Below are positions 59,679-64,000 of a DNA stretch of 64,000 bases, piece by piece. Location: assembly GCF_000964545.1 (NCBI RefSeq), contig NZ_BBVD01000002.1:1-64000 (forward strand), written 5' to 3'. A program made the translations under genes and the position numbers. The notes below the pieces were generated by a model. It searched no databases and had not been told where the DNA came from. It was given only the letters and a program-made list of their open reading frames with translations. This DNA comes from Comamonas thiooxydans. Lineage in GTDB: Bacteria > Pseudomonadota > Gammaproteobacteria > Burkholderiales > Burkholderiaceae_C. Every line of letters starts with the position of its first letter. Position 1 is the stretch's first letter.

Positions 59679-60167
59679 TTAGCCTGCAATGAAGCTAGGC
59701 CACACTGGGAACTGCAGATTCAGCGCCCACACGAAAGCGAAATAGCTACCCACTGCCAGCACGGTGGCCAGGATTGCTGTTTCCTTGAAGTTGAAACTAT
59801 GACCGCCCAGGCTGGCGATGAAGACCAGCGCATAGATAGCGATGATCAGACCGAACTGAGGGATACCCACAGCAGGCACGCCCACCAACAGAATGCCGAA
59901 GGCAAAGTTGGCTGCCAGGATGAAGAACACCTGCCTCCAGGCCCACTTACCGATCTTGTCACCACCTTCGGGGCCCTTGGTCAGGCCGCCGACGCAGATG
60001 GCTGCACCCAGGATGGCCATGAGCACACCCAGGATCAGAGGGAAGTAACCTGGACCCATACGGGCGCCGGTGCCAATGGTGTAGTTGGACGCGCCGATCG
60101 CAAATGCGAGACCGACGGCCAAGAACATCAGACCGGAGAAAAAGTCTTTTTGGCTCTTGATTTTCAC
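59679..60167 (-). CDS. tctB: Tripartite tricarboxylate transporter small permease TctB
   Basis: The 162-residue protein has four membrane segments with GPGYFPLILGVLMAILGA as family signature. I chose GTG 60167, because AAGGAGA stands 7 bases before it and the protein then starts with the cytoplasmic KIKSQKDFFSG; an ATG at 60191 adds eight residues without support. It is the first gene of tctBA. Confidence 0.93.
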   Translation of the reverse strand: MKIKSQKDFFSGLMFLAVGLAFAIGASNYTIGTGARMGPGYFPLILGVLMAILGAAICVGGLTKGPEGGDKIGKWAWRQVFFILAANFAFGILLVGVPAVGIPQFGLIIAIYALVFIASLGGHSFNFKETAILATVLAVGSYFAFVWALNLQFPVWPSFIAG

Positions 60168-60358
60168 AAAACGTCTCCTTACGGAAATCACGACTTGGCG
60201 ATTCTCGTTTCATAGAAATGCCAAATTGATGTGGATTCCACCTACAGAGGGCATACCCTAATGCCGACGCTTTGTACACATTTACCGCATTCAACCCAGG
60301 CCAATGCCGGCCTGCACTTGCTACACCAGCCAAGAAGCAAGCACTAGCACCCGGACTT

Positions 60359-62161
60359 TCAGATTTCGCTCATCAGCGGCGTGCAGGCCAACACCTCGGG
60401 CAAGGTGGTCACGCCCTCGGCAACGCGCAAAGCCCCGGCCAGGCGCAGAGGGCGCATGCCGTCCTGCACGGCCTGACGGCGCAGAACGTCCATGGACGGG
60501 GCATCGTGAATCTGCTTCTTGAGGGCCTCGGTCACCATCAGCAACTCGTACAGACCCATGCGGCCGCGGTAGCCTGTCATGCGGCAGTCCTCACAACCCA
60601 CGGGCTTGTAGGGCTGGTAACTGCCGGTCAGTTTCCAGGGCTTGACCGATTCGGCCAGATCCTCGGGCTTTGCGTCTTCATCGCGCACCTTGCAGCTGGA
60701 GCACAGCGTACGCACCAGTCGCTGGGCCAGCACGCCCAGCAAGGTGGCGTTGATCAGATAGGAGGGCACGCCCAGCTCCATCAGGCGGCTGACGGCGCTG
60801 GGGGCATCATTGGTATGCAGCGTGGAGAAGACCAGGTGGCCGGTCAGTGCAGCCTGCACCGCCATCTCGGCAGTGGCCAGATCGCGAATCTCGCCCACCA
60901 TGATGATGTCCGGGTCCTGACGCATCAGCGCACGCAGGCCTTCGGTGAAGCCGAAGTCGAGCTGGGGTTGAACCTGGGTCTGATTGAAGCTGGGCTCGAT
61001 CATTTCGATGGGGTCTTCCACCGTGCTGACATTGACCTCCTCGGTCGCCACACGCTTGAGCGTGGAGTACAGCGTGGTGGTCTTGCCCGATCCCGTGGGG
61101 CCGGTGACCAGGATGATGCCGTGCGGGCGCTTGACCAGGTCTTCCCAGCGCTGCGCGTCATGGGCACTGAAGCCCAGCGCATCCAGGTTCTTGACCGTGT
61201 TCTCCGGGTCGAAGATGCGCATCACCATCTTCTCGCCAAAAGCCGTGGGCAAGGTGGACAAGCGCATTTCCACTTCCTCGCCGCGCGGGTTGCGCGTCTT
61301 GATACGGCCATCCAGCGGCCGGCGCTTTTCCACCACATCCATGCGCCCCAGCAACTTGACGCGCGCCACCATGGCATTCAGCACGCCCATGGGCATCTGG
61401 TAGACCGGATGCAGCACGCCGTCGATGCGAAAGCGGATCACGCCCTGCTCGCGCCTGGGCTCCAGATGAATGTCGCTGGCCCGCTGGTCGAAGGCATACT
61501 GCCACAGCCAGTCCACCACGCGCACCACGCCCTGGTCGTTGGCATCGAGCTGCTTGTTGCTTTTGCCCAGCTCCACCAGCTGTTCAAAACTGGCGCCGCC
61601 GGTCGCTCCACCGGCTTTCTCTGCCGCACGCACGGACTTGGCCAGGGCGAAGAACTCTGCCGTATAACGCTTGATATCCTGCGGATTGGCCACCACGCAG
61701 CGCACGCTGCGGCGTGCCTGCCGCTCCACCTCGCTCACCCAGTCGCTGATGAAGGGCTCGGCCGTGGCAATCACCACCTCCTTGGCGGTCACCTGCACGG
61801 GCAGTACCTTGTGGCGCTCGGCATAGCTGGCGCTCATGACCTCACCCACGCGGCCCACATCCACACGCAGCGGATCGATGCGCAGATAGGCCAGACCGCT
61901 GCGCTGTGCCAGATACTGGGTCAGGGTCTCCAGATCCAGCGGCTGACGCGTCTGGGCGCCGACAACACCTACATTGGCAAGCCGCACCAGCGGCAGTTGC
62001 GCGCTCTCTGCGGCCGAGCAGCGCGCAATCGTGCGCTCGGCCTCCTGCGCCGTGATCACAGCGTCTTCCTGCAACCATTGCACCAGCTTGCGCCAGTCCA
62101 GCGGTCCCTGGTATTGAGCAGGCTTGATGGACTGTGGCAGAAGGGATTCAGTCAATGACAT
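60359..62161 (-). CDS. GspE/PulE-family secretion ATPase, orphan
   Basis: The 600-residue AAA-like ATPase resembles PilB/GspE. Seen are the N1 domain (about 20-150), Walker A GPTGSGKTTT (near 355), the Asp box, Walker B DIIMVGEIRDLATAEMAVQA and a tetracysteine zinc site (CSSCK near 490, CEDC near 522). It should power pilus or type II secretion, but none of the other parts (prepilin, secretin, GspF) are adjacent. ATG 62161 was chosen over an in-frame TTG at 62179. It may serve a type IV pilus or another T2S system encoded elsewhere. Confidence 0.93.
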   Translation of the reverse strand: MSLTESLLPQSIKPAQYQGPLDWRKLVQWLQEDAVITAQEAERTIARCSAAESAQLPLVRLANVGVVGAQTRQPLDLETLTQYLAQRSGLAYLRIDPLRVDVGRVGEVMSASYAERHKVLPVQVTAKEVVIATAEPFISDWVSEVERQARRSVRCVVANPQDIKRYTAEFFALAKSVRAAEKAGGATGGASFEQLVELGKSNKQLDANDQGVVRVVDWLWQYAFDQRASDIHLEPRREQGVIRFRIDGVLHPVYQMPMGVLNAMVARVKLLGRMDVVEKRRPLDGRIKTRNPRGEEVEMRLSTLPTAFGEKMVMRIFDPENTVKNLDALGFSAHDAQRWEDLVKRPHGIILVTGPTGSGKTTTLYSTLKRVATEEVNVSTVEDPIEMIEPSFNQTQVQPQLDFGFTEGLRALMRQDPDIIMVGEIRDLATAEMAVQAALTGHLVFSTLHTNDAPSAVSRLMELGVPSYLINATLLGVLAQRLVRTLCSSCKVRDEDAKPEDLAESVKPWKLTGSYQPYKPVGCEDCRMTGYRGRMGLYELLMVTEALKKQIHDAPSMDVLRRQAVQDGMRPLRLAGALRVAEGVTTLPEVLACTPLMSEI

Positions 62162-62267
62162 GGGCGGCAGTGGCAACAAAACTGCCTTGACTGTACCGCC
62201 ATCGGCCCGCGCTTCTGACTAGGACGATACAAAGCAGGCGAACGATGGCATTCATCTCTGATGCAGC

Positions 62268-62630
62268 TCAGGCATATTCGTCCAGCAGTCCGCCCAAGCT
62301 GCCCTGGCCCGGATTGCCGCGACTTCTGCTCTGCATCTGCTCATCCTGCTTTTGCTGGACTGCCTCGGTCCCGCGCTGGGCAGCCTGCTGGGCTTGCTGT
62401 GCCTGCTGGTTCTGCAATGCCTCTATCTGGGCCTGCAACATCTGGATCTTGGTCTGCAGCAGTTGCGCCTGCTGCTCCTTGGTTTTGGCATCAGCGTCGC
62501 TGTTGGCAACTTCCTTGAGTTCGTTGGTGGCATCCTTGATCTGCCTTTGCAGCTGCTGGATACGCGATGCAATGCCGCCCCCCGAAGTGGCTGAACCGGC
62601 AGAACTGGAGGAGATGGCACTGATCGTCAT
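62268..62630 (-). CDS. FlxA-like coiled-coil protein
   Basis: The 120-residue protein has a Ser/Gly-rich start and then one long helix (IASRIQQLQRQIKDATNELK onward through Gln/Ala-rich heptads). It resembles FlxA-type proteins of unknown function. A GTG 6 bases upstream in frame is an alternative start. Lies 106 bases upstream of the GspE-type gene on the same strand. Confidence 0.7.
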   Translation of the reverse strand: MTISAISSSSAGSATSGGGIASRIQQLQRQIKDATNELKEVANSDADAKTKEQQAQLLQTKIQMLQAQIEALQNQQAQQAQQAAQRGTEAVQQKQDEQMQSRSRGNPGQGSLGGLLDEYA

Positions 62631-62697
62631 GTCCACATCATCGGCAGAAAACCGCCACCATCAAGGCCGACACAAGCACTTTACTCAGGCTTTGCAA

Positions 62698-63561
62698 TTA
62701 CACGGTAGCGCCCCGGCCGATGCGGCTGACTTTGGCTTTGGCCGTCTTGCTGCCTGCCTCTGCATCGCGTGCAGGCACAAACACCTTGGCCCAGCGGGTG
62801 GTGTTCAGGTCCCAACGGGCCTGCACCTGATCGCAGGCCAGATCCAGCTCGGCGCCCTGCAGCACACGCGGTGTGCGCTGTGCCAGCACCACGGTATTGC
62901 CTTCGCGTGTGGGGCGGAAGGCCCAGAGCGCGTCCTCGCCAAAAGCCTGGGCCATCTGATCCAGGCTTTTGTCAAAGCTGGAGGAGCGGCCAAAGAGGTT
63001 GACGGTCATGATGCCGTCCTCGGTCAGCAGATTGCGGCAATCGGCATAGAACTCGGCGCTGTCGAGCACGGGAGCCGCAGCCTCATGGTCGTACAGATCG
63101 ACTGCCAGTGCATCGACCGTGCCCTGCCATTCGGGCTTTTTGATTTCCTGGGCTGCATCGGCCAGCACCACCTGCAGCGTGCTGCTGTCAGGCGGCAGCT
63201 TGAACCAGCTGCGGCACACGGCCAGGACCTGAGGGTTCAGCTCGACCGCCGTGGTCTTCATGCGCAGCTTCTTGTGGCAGAACTTGGTGATGGCGGCCGC
63301 TCCCAGACCCAGTTGCATGGCGTGCATCCGGGGCACTTCAGCAGGCTCGGCAAACAGCAGCCAACCCATCATGCGCTGCGCATACTCCAGGTCGATATCA
63401 AAAGGATCGCGAATACGCATGGAGCCCTGGACCCAGGGCGTGCCCAGATGCAGATAGCGGATATCGCCGTCGTCGGAGACGCTGACTTCTGGCAGCTCCT
63501 GCACGCTGGCCACATTCTTGTCTTGCGCGGATTTGGCACCGCCACGGGTTTTACGGATCAC
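62698..63561 (-). CDS. Spermidine synthase-like protein
   Basis: The 287 residues fold like a SAM-type or aminopropyl transferase: QLGLGAAAITKFCHKKL, then TTAVELNPQVLAVCRSWF, and VVLADAAQEIKKPEWQGTVD with DALAVDLYDHEAAAP. These match the spermidine synthase superfamily, but the polyamine Asp motifs are not all obvious. A highly basic start and a C-terminal Lys/Arg/Ala tail are present. Often called SpeE-like; no adenosylmethionine decarboxylase is nearby. Directly downstream of the glycosylase gene, 15 bases apart. Confidence 0.82.
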   Translation of the reverse strand: MIRKTRGGAKSAQDKNVASVQELPEVSVSDDGDIRYLHLGTPWVQGSMRIRDPFDIDLEYAQRMMGWLLFAEPAEVPRMHAMQLGLGAAAITKFCHKKLRMKTTAVELNPQVLAVCRSWFKLPPDSSTLQVVLADAAQEIKKPEWQGTVDALAVDLYDHEAAAPVLDSAEFYADCRNLLTEDGIMTVNLFGRSSSFDKSLDQMAQAFGEDALWAFRPTREGNTVVLAQRTPRVLQGAELDLACDQVQARWDLNTTRWAKVFVPARDAEAGSKTAKAKVSRIGRGATV

Positions 63562-63576
63562 GTTTCACACCAATCT

Positions 63577-64000
63577 TCAAAGCAGGCCATGGGCCGCCAG
63601 CGCATGGCGCCAGGCCTGCAGTTTTCTATCGAACGACCAGCCGGCATTGGCCGGGCTGGTGGATGGCAGCTTGAGGGCGATCAGCCCCAGCGCCTCTGTC
63701 TGACGGGCATGCTTGTAGCTCTCGCCGCCGTTGTGCAACGCCAGTTGCAGATCAGGGCAGCGCTGACGCAGTCCGGCAAAGTCGTTGACCTGGGCAGCGC
63801 GAATGGAGCTATCCAGACTGCCTTCGCGCTCGCAGCTCGCATACACGTCCCACAGACCCAGCCCGCGTGCCAGCAGCCATTCGCAGCGGCCCGCGTAATC
63901 ACTACGTGGCGGCTGCAGATGCTGGGGCCACAAGGCCTGCAGCAGCGGCCAGAACTGGTTTTGCGGATGGGCGTAGTACTGCGCCAGCTGCAGCGACTTC
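63577..64000 (-). CDS. DNA-deoxyinosine (uracil) glycosylase, N-terminus beyond the window
   Basis: A partial gene of 141 sense codons running off the right edge. The text near the edge (QYYAHPQNQFWPLLQALWPQ) and GRCEWLLARGLGLWDVYASC, then RAAQVNDFAGL and LPSTSPAN, match the MUG/DNA-deoxyinosine glycosylase branch of the uracil-DNA glycosylase superfamily, which removes deaminated bases. The first roughly 15-20 residues with the catalytic GSMP-type motif are outside. Read with the next gene 63561 as a pair. Confidence 0.85.
   Translation of the reverse strand, partial: KSLQLAQYYAHPQNQFWPLLQALWPQHLQPPRSDYAGRCEWLLARGLGLWDVYASCEREGSLDSSIRAAQVNDFAGLRQRCPDLQLALHNGGESYKHARQTEALGLIALKLPSTSPANAGWSFDRKLQAWRHALAAHGLL

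Noticed and set aside
1..64000. tRNA, rRNA, CRISPR array, prophage, integron or insertion sequence
   Set aside because: Scanned by eye; no cloverleaf, no regularly spaced repeats, no transposase or integrase, no terminal repeats with target duplication. An automated tRNA and IS search would settle it.

Overview
The window is ordinary chromosome from a GC-rich beta-proteobacterium, most likely Comamonadaceae and probably Comamonas or a close relative such as Delftia. The reasons are the conserved rpsP-rimM-trmD-rplS order, rpmB-rpmG behind trxB, ribF-ileS-lspA, a tctBA-type tripartite tricarboxylate transporter, an RhlE helicase with a long RGG tail, and short palindromic elements built on AGCGCT and AGCTATCAAA. 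I see no phage, transposase, CRISPR array, tRNA or rRNA. The assignment rests on recognising gene families by eye, not on a database search.

Layout. 0-10 kb: drug-efflux MFS, RhlE helicase, orn, an M48 protease, pterin dehydratase, rsgA, a lytic transglycosylase, a CobD/CbiB-like membrane protein and a Nudix CoA pyrophosphatase. 10-13 kb: the ribosomal operon rpsP-rimM-trmD-rplS on the minus strand. 12.7-17 kb: a TM2-type membrane protein, a GGDEF/EAL protein with both active sites degraded, and a phosphate pair (DUF47 plus Pit). 17.5-24.5 kb: livHMGF without a binding protein, rarA and brnQ. 24.6-29.6 kb: ftsK-lolA, trxB, rpmB-rpmG. 29.7-37 kb: a secreted protein of unknown function, a MocR-type regulator, a fatty-acid desaturase, an RsmB-like rRNA methyltransferase, purN and YceH. 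37.3-39.8 kb: a two-gene acyl-CoA dehydrogenase (PimC/PimD type).

39.9-46.1 kb is the most distinctive part, a probable purine-catabolism island. It has two closely related nucleoside (probably guanine) deaminases, OHCU decarboxylase (uraD), a LysR regulator divergent from an MFS permease, and two hydroxyisourate hydrolases, one of which carries a Tat-type export signal. A bestrophin-like channel lies inside it. Together the enzymes cover guanine deamination and the steps after urate oxidation. Xanthine dehydrogenase and urate oxidase are not in the window.

46.1-64 kb: HNH nuclease, ribF, ileS, lspA, a Na/Pi cotransporter with a PhoU-like tail, Nudix, an EamA exporter, an SDR lacking the usual Tyr/Lys, DUF3422, tctBA, an orphan GspE-type ATPase, a FlxA-like coiled-coil protein, a spermidine-synthase-like protein, and a DNA-deoxyinosine glycosylase cut by the window edge.

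Most of the sequence is housekeeping. The parts that repay a second look are the exported HIU hydrolase cluster, the doubly degenerate GGDEF/EAL protein, the dispersed palindromic repeats, a free-standing terminator upstream of rarA, and a PHO-box-like direct repeat in an AT-rich gap. I did not find a clearly new multi-gene system.
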